Notes: generated from the letters alone by a model not told the origin. DNA of 64,000 bases from Spinellus fusiger (GCA_025094145.1 JALLLS010000037.1:1-64000), one strand, 5' to 3'. Shown: positions 36,937 through 50,712, counted from the stretch's first letter. Numbers and translations are program-made.

Positions 36937-39900
36937 TAACTTTATTAATTCATTAGATAGAAACATAAAACTTTCAATAAAAAAAAGTCTTTAAAATATA
37001 TAACAGTCGGTTAATTTTCAGGTTAATTAGTAAATATAATCAGTCTTTGGCATCTGTCACTGCCTGGCATATTCGTCCCATGCTTGCCATAATGGCTACT
37101 TTGGTCTGGTGGGAGTTGTTCACTATTGTTCTTCTCAACCACTAGAGGGTCTTGTTGTTGAGTTTTATTTTTCTACCACTCTTGGATGAGAGTTCAACTC
37201 AGTTAGTTTTCATTTAGTGCTTTACTATGTCTCCCACAGTGGAAGAAAACACGTTAAACATACGAAATGCCTCGGCCACAGTAGTGTTTATGTTCAGCAC
37301 CTCATGCAGGATAGCTAAACGATTTTAGAATATGGTATACTTTCTATACATCTCAGGAGTCTTGGTGAAGATTTTCATTGTATTAGATGAGTTAGTCATT
37401 ATATGAAAAGAAATGTTATAAAGAAAATAGCCCGAGATTTTTCCAAATCTTGGTTACTTTTGTCGGGTCACTATAGATAATGGAAACCATGTTTTATACC
37501 AAATCATTGTTGATTTTCTTTTGATACCGTTTCTACTGTCTATTTGATAAGACATAGCCTACTATCTTTATGATTCGAGTTAGAGTAGTTAGAGTAATGG
37601 ACATTATCAGCTAATATTTTTAATAGGTGAATCAATTTATGCAAATCATAGATCTGCTTTCAAACCATTTTTAAAAGAAGGTATTTTTAGTTACGTAAAA
37701 AGACAAGGCCGGCATTATCGACATAGTAACGAAAAAATGACAGTTTAAGATGAAAAGACTCCTAGATTTGAGGTTACTTCATTTCAGTATCAGACTGGCT
37801 TTCACTACCATAACATACAGTGTAGATCTATCTATTTATTTAAATTGAATATTCTACACAAGTCTCCGAAAATATGGGTGGAGTTGAGAACTAGACTCTG
37901 GGATATCCATCCAGACAAGGTTTTTATGCAATCTTCTACTTTTCACTGTCTTGTTATCTTATTGACATATATTTTAGGTTTATTATTCTAAAATTAGTTA
38001 TTTGTTCCCGACATAGCCTTCAAGGTCTAGATCGTCTTCCTAAGAAATAGTTCCAGAATCTATATGTGAGAAAAAAGGTCTATAGTAATATATCGGTAAA
38101 AAACAAATGAACCTGCTTGAGTCGTGTCTATTTGTTTCTTCTTGAGAGAAGTTTTAAGGTTGGGATTGTTAGAATAGTAGCCTGTCTCTTGAGTTAGCTT
38201 TTATAGCATAGTTACAGAAGCATGTCATATTATGATGATACTTAGAACAGCTTGGTTTGATAAGATTTACACTTCTCTATCACTATTGATCTAGTATCCT
38301 TCTCACTAATTTCTATTCTCTTAAGTTTTTATGCAGATTCTACAGCAAGTGTTTTTAATCACCTTAGTATGCTACCAACAGTAGGGATTTTCATGTCTAA
38401 TATGTCGTATTTCTCTTCTTATATCGAACTCAATTACATCTTTTGTGAAATAACTAGTCCTTATAAGCAAAGAAGCTCATAGTTAAATCATACAATCGAT
38501 ACTTTGATCTATACGTACATTACAATGCCTTATTCACTATTCTCAATATCTATAGCGGTAATTTATTTTATATCCAATCTACGAGATTCAGATATTGATT
38601 AACAGCTATTATTGGATGAAAACTTTTTTTCTATTTTTGATATTAAAGAACAAATTCTTTGTCATAACTCTCTCCTCACTTTGTTAATTAAAAGGATTAC
38701 AAAGAGACTCATTCTATAATTAATCTTATTTTCTCAAAGGCATTATGTTCTCTAATATCACATAATATACGATAGATGTTAGTATTAGACACAACTCTAT
38801 CTATTTTTTTTATTTATTTAAAAGTAGATTCTTTCACAACGTTCAGGAAAAATACAATATTACAACCTTTTTATTTTATTTTATAAATAAATGAACACAG
38901 TAGGCGATCATTTAAATACAAACCTATTCAAAGATAATTAAAATAATATGGAGAAAAGTTCTGATGAGCAATAGTAATAACCTTTATATAACTCCTTTAA
39001 TAAAACGGCAGGACAGAATATAAAAGCTACCTTGTATTTTAATTCACTCCATTTGGCATTGACTAGAGGAGAAGCAAATTCTTATAAGTTTTAAATTTCA
39101 AGTGGTCATCTTTATCCTCATAATATGTTTTATAAACAATTCCTGAAAATAGTATAAAGGCACCACATCTGTTTTAACATTCAGTACTATTATTCATATT
39201 TATAAAATTATGAATACTGTATTTAGATATTATAAATAAAGTTATAATCAAATAAAGACGATCTCATTCAACCTGGTTATATTAAAAATGATATCAGATT
39301 TATAATTAAAACGGATTCCGTCTTTAGCTTTAATAACAAAATAAAATCTCGTTTAGACGTTTAAGAAAAATTTGCTGTTTATTTAACTTAGTTTTTATAA
39401 TAGATAGATAGTAGTACGTGTCTGAAACTCAAATAAAGGTCATTAATGATGTTTTTTTTTGGCTAAATACATTTGTTGTTATATGTCAAAGATGTAGTTA
39501 CTTTTTTGTTTGTTCTGTCCTGTCTATTTGTGAAGCTAAAGATATATACCCCATTCATTCTCACCTTTTCAATAGTATATTCATGTCATGGACAGTTTCT
39601 AATAAATATATCAAATCTATATCTGTTTAGCTATAGATAAAATCGTATAGTTGATTAATACATTAATTCATATATAGACTGATATTCTATATTGGATGTT
39701 ACATGTTGCTCATGTTATAGTAAAGTGGTAGGCTTAGTTTAAGGTGAACTCTCTATTTCTATTGATAAATAATTAAAGACCTTATTCAGGCATATAGATG
39801 TTACTTATTTTTTTCTATGGGATAAATCTGATCTATTTAACAAGACATAGTATATTTTCTGCATAACAATCTCCAAACAACAATAGCTATAGCATTAGAT

Positions 39901-40404
39901 ATTTGTCGGATTAGGACTCCTCTCCTAAAAAGGCAGAATTATATTTTAAAGTCTGAGTACTGATTCGTCAAAAAAATAGAATATTGTAAACAAGTCAAAT
40001 ACATAAAGAATAAAATACACATGTTAAATTATATTGAATCAAAACTTCACAGAAGATTCTTATCCATATTAGATCATATGGAAAAAGCAAAGAGTTGAGT
40101 GAATAAATGTTATGGCTTTACTATGAACAGTTTATTATTCTATAATACCTCCGTCTGATCCGACAATCGTTAGATTCGTTATAAAAGGCATTTTCTTAAA
40201 ACAAAACTCAGATGAGGTTTACAACGACGACTCAGACCATGTTAGAAAGAAGATTCGTCACTATTTTTAAGACAAAGTATTAGAATACTCTTAATTCTAT
40301 TAATTCAAACGCAAATTTAACTCAATATCACTTTTTATACTTTATATGAAAATACAAAACTTTAATGGATAATGAGAAGAATCAATATAGGTGTAAATAC
40401 TCAT
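36937..40404. other. AT-rich region with decayed sequence
   Basis: Mostly stop-rich sequence. Apart from the transposase fragment at 37030-37330 I recognise nothing. The frame at 39418-39630 has no domain. Confidence 0.4.
37030..37330 (-). pseudogene. N-terminal (helix-turn-helix) fragment of a Tc1-like transposase
   Basis: On the minus strand, ILHEVLNINTTVAEAFRMF followed by SSTVGDIVKH resembles the paired-type helix-turn-helix of the Tc1 copies here (LIAHEATVNGTSLVAISARF...RQSVSLIIKRY). SGRKIKLNNKTL and VAIMASMGRICQAVTDAKD follow. Stops interrupt it. The remainder of the element is not visible. Confidence 0.55.
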
Positions 40405-40552
40405 TTTTTTATCTAGAATTCGCGAAAGTGCACATAATTTTCGCGAATTTAAAATATTTTCATTAGTAGTGAAATATCAATGTGCTTTTCGTAAAAGCTG
40501 ATTATTATTCCAGTGAAAATTATGTACACTTTCGCGAATTCTAGATAAAAAA
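40405..40552. repeat. 148-bp palindromic MITE
   Basis: Left arm 40405-40442 and right arm 40515-40552 are inverted copies identical at 37 of 38 positions, containing ATCTAGAATTCGCGAAAGTG. The 72-bp middle is AT-rich. The size, arms and lack of coding sequence fit a miniature inverted-repeat element. Confidence 0.85.
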
Positions 40553-40671
40553 GACAATATATTAATAAGCGGTTGGCTTAACTACACATTGATTGGCCCG
40601 GTATTCTCTTTACCGAACTTAGGAGCGATACATTATGGCCAATCATTTTTCAATAAACTCCTATCTAGAAA

Positions 40672-41009
40672 ATAAAACATTCTACCGACGGAAATCAAAC
40701 AAAAATTACTGTTTTAAGAAGATAATATAGCAGAAATACGGTAGCATTCAAGCACCAACAAGCTGCTGTCATCTTTTATCATAAAATAAGATGGAATAAT
40801 GAAAAAATATTCAAAAAATAATCCACTAGTTTTACAAATATAATTTAATATTATATATATTTACTTAATATAAATAGGCCTATTTTTGGTTCCATATCAT
40901 AGTGAAAGATGACAGTAGCTTGTTGGTGCTTGAATGCTACCGTATTTCTGCTATATTATCTTCTTAAAACAGTAATTTTTGTTTGATTTCCGTCGGTAGA
41001 ATGTTTTAT
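40672..41009. repeat. 338-bp foldback element with 106-bp near-perfect arms
   Basis: Left arm 40672-40777 and right arm 40904-41009 are inverted copies that differ at about two positions in 106. The 126-bp spacer is AT-rich and non-coding. A CTAG flanks both outer ends. The arms read ATAAAACATTCTACCGACGG inward from either outer end. It has no open reading frame. Confidence 0.9.
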
Positions 41010-41773
41010 CTAGTTGGTGATATTAAAATCTATAATAGAGGCATTAAAATCATAAATAGAATATGGTGAGAGATATAATTATTAAATATTACAAAATAGG
41101 GAAAAATGTTTAAATATCATGATGTTGCCGCGGGACTGTAGCTTGATAATGTACGGACTACAGACAATGCGATTGTTTCGGAGTTTGTTGTTATATATAT
41201 GACTGCCTTCAAGAGCATACATTTGCATCTTGCTTAGTTCAGTGCCATACGTTATAACGTGTCGACCTATTCAATAAAGAATACAAAAAAATTTTGCTCA
41301 GCTCAGTGTAAAAATAGACTAACGAAATGGTTTTTATCTATTGAATGACCTTTAAAGATTCTTATATAAATTTTCTAAAAGATGTAAAGACATATTTTAT
41401 AATTGGAATGATAACTCTAACTACTAAACTGAGAAAGGAGTGCTATCAAATACTGAGAGATGATAATAGTTGTTAGTAATTAATAGCATAACCTTGAAGC
41501 TAAATACTGGTAGTATAGACTTATAAAAGACACAGCAATACAAAGTAATAAATAACAGTTTAACCACTTGTTAACTGACTGGATTCCCTTTAGATTAAAG
41601 GAGCCTTTGAAGATAAATCTGTAAAAAAAATAGAATATTTATGAGTAATAGTAGCCACTTGGCACACTAAGGGAATTTTAAAACCTACGCTTTGCTTTAG
41701 AGGGAATTTGGCCTTTTATAATGGGCCATGCTTGATAGCCCTCATAATCCGTTGCTAATTTTTTGTTTCTTAA
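41010..41773. other. Spacer between the foldback and the Tc1 element
   Basis: AT-rich with no recognised gene. Confidence 0.4.
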
Positions 41774-42991
41774 TACAGTGGCTCTCAATAAAACAATAGC
41801 TATTTCAAATTCAAATCATAATTTTACCCTTGAATTTATTTTTATATTAAACATCCTTCATTTATCGCCTTTTCACTCTAATGTCTACCTCATCTAACAC
41901 CACCAAACAACCCATGAGACCTCTTGGGAACAGAAAGAAGAATATCGATGACTTCACTCGATGCCTCATTGCTCACGAGGCCACCGTAAATGGGACCAGC
42001 CTGGTTGCCATTTCTGCTAGGTTTGGAGTTAGTAGGCAGTCTGTTTCCCTTATCATAAAGAGATATAAGGAAACTGGATGTTTCAAGGCCAAAAAGAGCA
42101 CTGGGCGCAAGCCCATTCTGAAGGAGAGAGACGAAAGAAAAGTTGCTCGCGAAGTGGCAAGAGATTCATTCGAGACAATAGATCAGCTTTGCAAGCAGAT
42201 GACCACCCAAGTGTCCATGAACACTTTTAGAAAATTGATGAAGAAGCTTGGCCTGTTTTCTTGCAGGGTAGTTAAGAGACTTTCTCTCACTACTAAACAC
42301 AAGAAGTTGAGACTTGCTTGGGCCAAGGCCCACCTCCACTGGACTGAGGAAGACTGGAAGACAGTCATCTGGTCCGATGAGTCAAAGTACCAACTCATGG
42401 GGACCAACAACCGCAACAGAGTGGTGCGCAAGAAGAAGGAGGGGCTGCTCCCAAAGAACATCAAGCCCACCATGAAGTTTGATGGCGGTAGCGTGATGGT
42501 GTGGGGTTCTTTCTCTGGTGAAGGTGTTGGAAGGTTGGTGCCTGTGAAGGGCAGTATAGACAGTAGAAGATACATTGATATCTTGAAGGAGAATTACTGC
42601 CCTGAGCTGGCTCGACTCAAGGCACTGATTCCAGAGGTGGATTATGTTCTTCAAGAGGATGACCCCAAGAAGTACTCTTCAAGATTTGGAGGTGCTCTTG
42701 TTAGAAGAATGGGAAAATATTCCCAAGGACACTACAGACACCCTCATTGCCAGCATGGGGCGGAGATGCAAGGCTGTCATTGAGGCCAAGGGTGGAAACA
42801 CCAAATATTGAAGTTTTCCACCTAATAAACTTGTATTTATTATCCTGTTGTCCTTCTTTATACTTCATCCAATTTTCAGGTCTCTACTGTGTGTTTAATG
42901 TATGTTTTTATTACAAAGAATAAGTATTTCCTATTGCAGAATCATAACGGGGTATGAAAAAAAAACCATTATTATTTTGAAAGCCACTGTA
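41774..42991 (+). mobile_element. Tc1/mariner element, internally deleted
   Basis: Short terminal inverted repeats: TACAGTGGCTCTCAA at 41774 and its counterpart (TACAGTGGCTTTCAA on the minus strand) ending at 42991, each flanked by TA. The element is about 1.2 kb and contains the transposase frame at 41881, which lacks an internal segment. Confidence 0.92.
41881..42783 (+). pseudogene. Tc1/mariner transposase lacking the third catalytic residue
   Basis: 300-codon frame from ATG 41881 (MSTSSNTTKQPMRPLG). The N-terminal helix-turn-helix (about residues 20-65: GVSRQSVSLIIKRYKETGC) and the first half of the catalytic domain are intact, with the first Asp in VIWSDESKYQ (about 165-170) and the second in VLQEDD (about 258-263). 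Directly after LQEDD the sequence jumps into the C-terminal part in the wrong frame. The DNA would read EEWENIPKDTTDTLIASMGR in another frame, whereas the open frame reads KYSSRFGGALVRRMGKYS. The segment that would hold HTS...SPDLNPIEHLWEE, with the catalytic Glu, is deleted. Family members normally have about 330-350 aa. Probably inactive, but possibly mobilised in trans. Confidence 0.9.
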
Positions 42992-45900
42992 TATAAGGTG
43001 TATTAGTCTATACCAATCATCTTTACTATTTGTTATGTCTTCTTAGAATAGACACTACTGTTCTATAGAATCTTTTTATCTATGTAAGTAATATGCCTAT
43101 AGATTGTACACCATCAGTTTCTGGTATCTAATAAAATAAATGAATGCTGATTGAGTGATGATAAAAGTGGTGTTTGAAGGTTAGAAATAATTCTTGCTGT
43201 GTGTGAAAGAAGTAATTACCAACAATAAAATAATATTCAGATGTTTTTATTTTCAGCTATTTTCATAGACCCTTATCTTTGATATTTATTGGTTTCATAG
43301 AGTCTCAAATATTAAGCCAAATATCTATCTATCTACCTATCTATATGAAGCATTAAAAACACACTAGTGAAAAATATATTCAAGAGAAAGAGAGCTAAGG
43401 CAAAATGAGAAAATGTAAAACCCTTAGTGATAATAATAAAAAGAAAATACATAATACCAAATACATAAACTTTTCTCTGTGGTGGTTAAGAAATTTATAT
43501 AAAAATGCAAATATAGAGCATAAGAAAAGCCAGAAGATATAAATTTAGCAACTGTACAAATGGCCTTTATTTAATACTAAACTAGCTAGCAACGGGAAAA
43601 ATAGAGAAAATTGGGGAGAGATGTATAGTTAAGGGTTTAATGACGAAAGTATCTGAGATTTTTTTGAAGAATCAACATTTCTGCGCTACACATCCAATAA
43701 AAGCTTCAAAAAGTAAGCTGCTTGCTGATAAGTTCATTATAAATGCCAAGTAGATGTGGCTTAATCAATTGTCATTATGATTATTCTGAAACTTGGCCAG
43801 ACATATTGCTATGATATATAAAATTATAAAAACTTATCTGCGCACACCTGAGTATTGTTTGGATAAATATCCCTTAATTGCAGGGACAAGTAATAGATGT
43901 TAAATATTTCGTTTTCTATGACCTGGGCTCATGTTTATTGAAAGTCAGACGTGACTAAAATATCACCAAAACCCACTTATTTATTTTTGTTTAGCTTGTA
44001 ATCCAGAATTCTATGGAATTTATATTAACCTATTTTGAAAGAATCCTTCTATCTACAAATCTAATTGACATACATATATATATTAGATAATGATTCGTGC
44101 CTCTCAATTTCATCTATTTTTCTTTATTATTTAATTATTATTTTTTGAAAAGAGATTATATAGAATATCTCACATCTGACAATGGCATCTTTTTATCTCT
44201 TGAAAGAAGAGAATAGTGCTTAATGCGCACATGATCGAAACCTACAAATAAAATACCATCAATCTTACATTCAGAATAATCGACGGAGTTGCAAAGAATA
44301 GACTTCGAGTAGAGAACAAAGTAGATTGATCTATTAGTCAAGTATACACAAGCCGCAATAGCAAAATCTCCGTGAAACTATCCCAAATAAACATATGATG
44401 ATACTTTTTTCTTAGTATGTTTATTATGGTAAAAATATATATAGCCTATCCATAGGATGAGTAGTATGAGATCATATTTCTAGGACGACAATCCCGCTTC
44501 ACTACACCGTACTCATAAGACTATCGATATTAAAAATGTTTACTCTGAAAGACTTCTATTATCATTATCATGTATAATGCTTCTATCACGAGTCATTCAC
44601 GTGGTAGATAGTACTAATATTCAATTTCAACAGAAATGATCAGACATTGCTACATAAAAATTATGCTATTATTTCAATTTGTATTTATTTCACATAGAAA
44701 AGGTAGATTTCTGGAGATAAGAAATCAGTCATACAATAAAAAAATGAGCTCATACTTTAGTGAAATAAAAACACAATAAGATAAAGCAATATGTAAATTT
44801 CATTGCTTTTCTTCTTGATAATTGTCATTTTTTCTATAAAAAAAATACTTCAATAAATAACTTCATTAAGTATCACAAGCCCGATGAACTATATAGTAGT
44901 GTTTTTCCATTAGTGGAGAATCGCTTAATATTGAAGTTTTTCAGCTGCTTGAGCTGGACTACGAGTGATTCGGAACTTCTCTTCCAATAATATTAGTGTG
45001 ACTAGGATTCTAACTACTAATGCTTTTTATAAATAAATTTGAACAAAAATATTGTTAAGCGGCTGATAGTTTATTTTCGGGCTTATTCGGTCAGAATATA
45101 AGGTTTTATTTATATTGATAAATCTGCTTAGGCTAACTATTCAGATCAATAGATGCTAACATGTATTCTGTGTTATCGTTATTATTTTAAATCGACCCTC
45201 TAATAATAAAAAATAAGGCTAAGCTTTGCATGTATTTTTTAAGTCATGATTAAATATTTGTATCTGTTTATTTTGTAGAAGTTGTAGAAATAAAATATGT
45301 TCTTAAGATTCTAACATGCTGAGATTTTATTGACATGCAAAAAATATGCAGCAAAATAGATGCAATAGGTAAATTATAAATCAGAAACGATTTGCTGTAA
45401 GTTACATTTTATGCCATTGTGTCTTTTTTGTATAAGGATTAAGCCCAGATTCTATTGAAAGAGAATAGTTGTAACATATGAGATAACTGATCAACATCAA
45501 TATTTTTGTATATATTATAGTTTTTAGATTATTTATGGGCGTTTTCTTAAGTTATTTTCACATTTATTGAACAGAGTGTATGATTAAGACAAACAGAAAT
45601 TAGGTGACAACACATGACAGCACACGGAACAAGCCATCTAGCACGAGGGCTAAGAGAAGACATGGGGTTGATCATAAACCCATAAAAGTAGAAGAGAACC
45701 AACCAACAAAAAGAGAAATTCATCATCTGAAGGTGTAGACAGACGTATACATACAAAATTAGGAATAAACGCAAAATCGGGCATATAGATATCAGTACGC
45801 TACTGGAATCAATCATTAAACTTAGTAAAAAAAACTAAGTGTAGGAAATATGCCCATTGTAGTGATTTATTAACTTGTTTAAGATACAACTCTTTTAAAT

Positions 45901-46639
45901 TTCCAATCAAATGATTATTCAAAGGCTGTATACTGAACTAAAAAAAATCTTTCATAGTTCAAAATCTGGGTTAGTTTTTTTCTTTTAATTAAAATGTTTG
46001 CAAACATTACCTTTTTTTTAAAATAAATAAATAATATTTCTTAATATATTCTTAATATTTAACGTCCATAGATAGTTAAAAATTTCTGGTAGGAAGCATA
46101 AAAAATTCAGCATTTGAGGCTCATCCTGTCAGTAGGCATCACACAAGGCCATATCAAGTATCAACTCAACCACCGAGATGGGAAAAGTATGTTTATTATA
46201 GATTCCACCCACTATGAACAGATGGCGGAGGTATACTGACTTAAAAATGGATGAGTGAAGACTTAGCAAAATCGACAAAAGAGAACGTTTTGTGAGAGTA
46301 ACACTGTTTATATTTCTTAGGGAAATCAAGTGCAATGTTTTTTTTAACAAATAAATAGTCTTGGTGTTGGCACACGGGAAAAGATTCTCACGGTGAAGAT
46401 GTTTAGCTTCCAGCAAGAAACATGACTTTTTACTTGTGCAATCCAAGAAAAAAAAAGTAAATGTTAACCTAAAGCGTAAGAAAGACTTTGATCAACACAC
46501 AAAAGCTTATATTAAATACACTAACAGTGGTACTCGACTTTTTTTATGAGAAGGTTTGAATTCCCAACAAATGTTTAGTATAGATAGCAAGTTTTTTTTC
46601 AAAGAAAATTAAATTCCCAGCCTATAGCCAAATTGCGTG
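42992..46639. other. AT-rich gene-poor region
   Basis: No frame with a recognisable domain. Several short frames (44156-44341, 45547-45816, 46129-46446, all minus strand) have unremarkable composition and no known motif. Confidence 0.4.
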
Positions 46640-47060
46640 ATCATCATCATTTACTGACATGAATGTCAAAGTGTGGATTTTTATCATTGAAGAACGTGTT
46701 AAAAGGGTATGCATAGTGATGAGTAGTGTGGACTCCGATTCGCATTTTCGTGTTCTGAAGGTAATGTTGCCCCAAACTTTATCAGTTATCCCCTAATATT
46801 CGAACAATCCACCTTCCTTATGTAGATAGCATTAGTAATTTTTCTTAAGATTGGGGCGAGTAAAATAATACTACTCTATTACATATACAGGTATTAAATT
46901 ATCTACACCTCAACACTATTGAATATCTTTGGACATACTTACTTGAAGAAGGTCGATTAACACGAGAAGTCAATCATAAATCGCATTTGTGGAGAAATAT
47001 CTTTCTATAACACTAGTATTGTTCATGATGTGGTTACAAGATAAAATGTTTCTTCTCTGT
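46640..47060 (+). pseudogene. Tc1-like transposase fossil, C-terminal part
   Basis: The only clear block is YLHLNTIEYLWTYLLEEGRL near 46900-46970, which matches SPDLNPIEHLWEEL of the family with substitutions. Flanking frames are broken. No inverted repeats were found, so the ends are approximate. Confidence 0.6.
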
Positions 47061-47289
47061 CTTTGATCCCTTTAACTATTCCTGATATTTGTATATAAAA
47101 TATATTCATTGATTATTTAATAGAGTTTCCTTTCTTCAAAGAAACCCTCAAGTTTTCATTTGAAAGATTAGTAAAATTATTAAATTAAAAGGGTAGAACA
47201 TAAATAACGAAAAAGAAGAAAAAAAGAAGAGGAAGAAATAGTCTGAAATTTAGAATTATTTGAAGTTTTTTGATAAATGTTCTTATTTC

Positions 47290-47530
47290 TACAGAACGTC
47301 CATCTCATCTGCTAAACTACATTTTATCTGCTAAAGTGCACCAACATATAGTACCATCGATCATTATTAGAAATGTTATTGGGAAATAATTCCGCAATCT
47401 AATTGTGCATGAAGCAGTTGTAAATGATGCTAGCCAGCCCCAGATTACTGTCTTAATTCACAGGGTCGGATATTTTTTTATCCGTAATCTTCTATATAAA
47501 ATGTAGTACTTTTATAAATATAACTACATG
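47290..47530 (+). pseudogene. Tc1-like transposase fossil, N-terminal part
   Basis: RNLIVHEAVVNDASQPQITV near 47393-47460 matches the start of the helix-turn-helix region of the copy at 41881 (TRCLIAHEATVNGTSLVAIS). A partial match to the leader STSSNTTKQ precedes it. It lies in the reverse order to the C-terminal fossil just upstream, so these are two separate or rearranged copies. Confidence 0.55.
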
Positions 47531-50500
47531 TATTAGATCATATTATTTATATTAAATGAGAAGAGACATTTGAAGTTAACCTATGTGATTTGGACCAGGC
47601 CATATCGATAGTCAGTTTTTTTGTATGTATTGGAGATACAAGTTAGTAATTAGTACGAGAGAGTAGTAACACTAAGTACTAATATTTTTCTACCCAATAA
47701 AGTTTTGTTTCTTACTTCTCTGTCACTAATTATTACTATATACTGATGAGTGTCTCTGTTACGAGTTCCAAGCCCCTTCCTTTTTTTTTATAAGAATAAA
47801 GAATGTATGTAACGTGATAAAAATAAAGATTGACAAAGAAATAAAGTCCACTTGTATCGCTTATCTTTTTGACACTGCATTTTTATTTATTTTTTATTTT
47901 TTTATAAAATAAAAATAAAAAACTTCCAGTGATCCAGACTACTTTCTATTTTTATAAAAAAAAATACCTGACTAGCTGATATAAGAACTCTTGCTTTTTA
48001 TTTTATTTAATAACCAATTATGGACCCTTTAAGTGAAACAGGTATACTGATTAACCATAAGTTATGATTTTTTTAGCACTTTTGTTTTATAGTTATACTA
48101 TAGTTTATAGAAATTGAACACGCCTTGTTAGCTGCTGATAGTATACTTATTTTACTGCATGAACTGTGTTATATGACAATAGTATGCAATGCAATGTAAT
48201 ATATATATTTATTTTTATTTTAAAAAATAATAATACTATTTATTGTAATTTATGTAAAGTGCTTAAGTCATCTCCAAGTAGTAAAGGTATCTGTATTTCT
48301 TGTAAATATAGGAATGTATTTTTCTAGCAAAATGTCCGCCATATATAAGAGAATTGAAACTCTTTCATGCATCAAGAGTACACTCAAAAAAATACGTAGT
48401 AGTGTACTCACCTATAAATCTCCTCCGAATAAATAGCGATTTGTGCCCATTATTATCCGGAACAACATTGAACCCAAAATTTGACTTAACAATTTCTTAC
48501 TCAAAATATAGGTTAAGGAAAAGTAACAGTTTGTCTAAATAAGTATTGTCTAGTAGAAAATAATAAAATCAAAATTTATAAATATGCGATCCATGCATGC
48601 CTATATATAATTAAGTTAATACTGTCTACTAGTTTTTTTTTTAAAAAAAAAAGATCAAAGAAAAATTACTTCATTTTTACGTTTTTGATTTTCAACAAGT
48701 ACCCCATTGTCAAACAGCAGTAATTTCAGAGTAGTCTATTAGTACTAAGTGTATTTTTTGAATACCTACCATCGTGTGCTGTAACTTATGAATATTATTC
48801 GTTATTCGTTTTATTTGTCACCTGTCTGCTCTACGTCTTGGCAGTGTTTTTTCAATTGATATAAACCATCATCATTTTAGACACCTATTCAATGTCCTGT
48901 AGAGATTCAACAGATGTTACATCATAGAAAACGCGTTCATTCTATCATAACTGATTTTATCATAAACTCTTCTATTATATCTATGATAACACAGTGGTAA
49001 GTATCATTCAACTAATTGTCAAGTCATCTGCTTTACTATTTACATTATTGTATACACTCATTTTCTATTGTTGCTACTCTACTCACTTATTTGACTTGGC
49101 AATAAAAATTAGAATAAAAAGATAATAAATTAAAATAATTTATTGTGAGTTTAAAGTGTCTTGAAGTTCAAGGAGAGATATCATTATGAAAGCAAGGTTA
49201 AAAAAAAGAGAAAATAAATGACTAGAGAAGACATATCGGATACTGAAATATACGCTAAGCTTTATAATTAATGTAGCAACGATTGGCTATTATAATTTAC
49301 ATTGATTTTAATGTTCTTTTTTGTAATAGATTACTTTATAACTTTCATTTGCTTTGTTTTTCTGTTACTTTCTCTTTTATCTTGATTGGTCCCTATAATT
49401 TCAGCCCATTGTTCAATCAAATAAAGCCAAATAGAAGATACTTTAAGATTGTTCAATCTATAACGCCAACTCTCCAATTTTGTAACTTTTTTCTCGGTGC
49501 ACTTCATATTGTATCTTCATTCGTTTACTTTTATTCAAAATAAGCCTAATACGGAGAAAATAAAAGAATATGGCTATAATCGCCATTATTAACCTTGGCA
49601 AATCCATATCCTCGGTGTGTAAAGCTCAATATAATAATATTTTTCCCTTACTGACCCTATTTGTCTCTAGAGTTAAATTATTATTTCCCCCCTCCCCCCT
49701 CCCTCCTCCCCTACCTCACACCTTACCACTATTGTTCTTTCTAAAAAGAAAAATTAAACAACAAAGAGGTTTATAAACAATAAAGTAAATGAATAATTAA
49801 AAATAGACTACGAAAAGCTTGGCGTACGCTTCCACCATCTATTGACCTTCTTTTCCTAATATAGACATTTTAATTATAGACATTGTAACTATTTCAAGCA
49901 CATACAAATCCCGAGTAGGTGGTGTCTTTACCCAAGTATTCAACAAGAATTGTACTTTTATGTGGCCAACCCGATATAAATGCAGACACAAAGTACTAAG
50001 ATGAATAGAAAAGAGTGTGGTATATATGCTATTTATGTGCTGCTACATTCTACCTCAAGATTACCGACTTTGATCTATGACCGAGCACATTTAAAACCAT
50101 CGTTCCTATAAACATTCAAGAAGATTAGTAATATAAATGCAAAACAAATGAAGAGATGTAAGAAGGTAGATTTTTCAGTGTATCAAGGAGTTATTCCAAC
50201 TGTTTATAGACTGCCGGTAAGTGAGTTTCCTTTTCTGCATGTCGTCAGAGTGTTAGTCTTTTATAGGTATATGAGATTAGAGTTTTACTTTTTGTTTCAC
50301 CAGTAAAAAAAAAGCCCTGGTCCAAACCACACCACAGTGTCATTACTTTATACTGGTAGTTCGGATAGAACGTTTATGTCAGCACATTGCTTCATTTATT
50401 GCATACAGAAATATATTTCCTTTGTAGTTGTGTGATCTGTTCGAGACGGTGTTTTTTTCATTCAAGAACAGGAACACACAGACATCTCTACAAATATAGA

Positions 50501-50712
50501 CTTCTCTCTGTCTACTTATCTATAACAAGAACACAAGCAAAAAGATGTTGCTTTATTTTTATTTTATTATTTCCATATCTTCCAAACTTTGTATCTTGTG
50601 TAATGATAACTACTGTTTTTTCTCTTTATATGATTTGCTGATGTGCGGCCTTGTAAGCTGAGAAGCATAAGGTGATGAGTTATGTTGGCCTGTTGTAACT
50701 AATTTCTTAACC
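47531..50712. other. AT-rich gene-poor region
   Basis: No recognised gene. A pyrimidine tract of C and T lies at about 49686-49725. Short frames at 48354, 49283, 49570 and 50387 show no domain. Confidence 0.4.

Noticed and set aside
39418..39630. 70-codon plus-strand frame in the AT-rich region
   Set aside because: No domain and typical of chance frames in AT-rich DNA.
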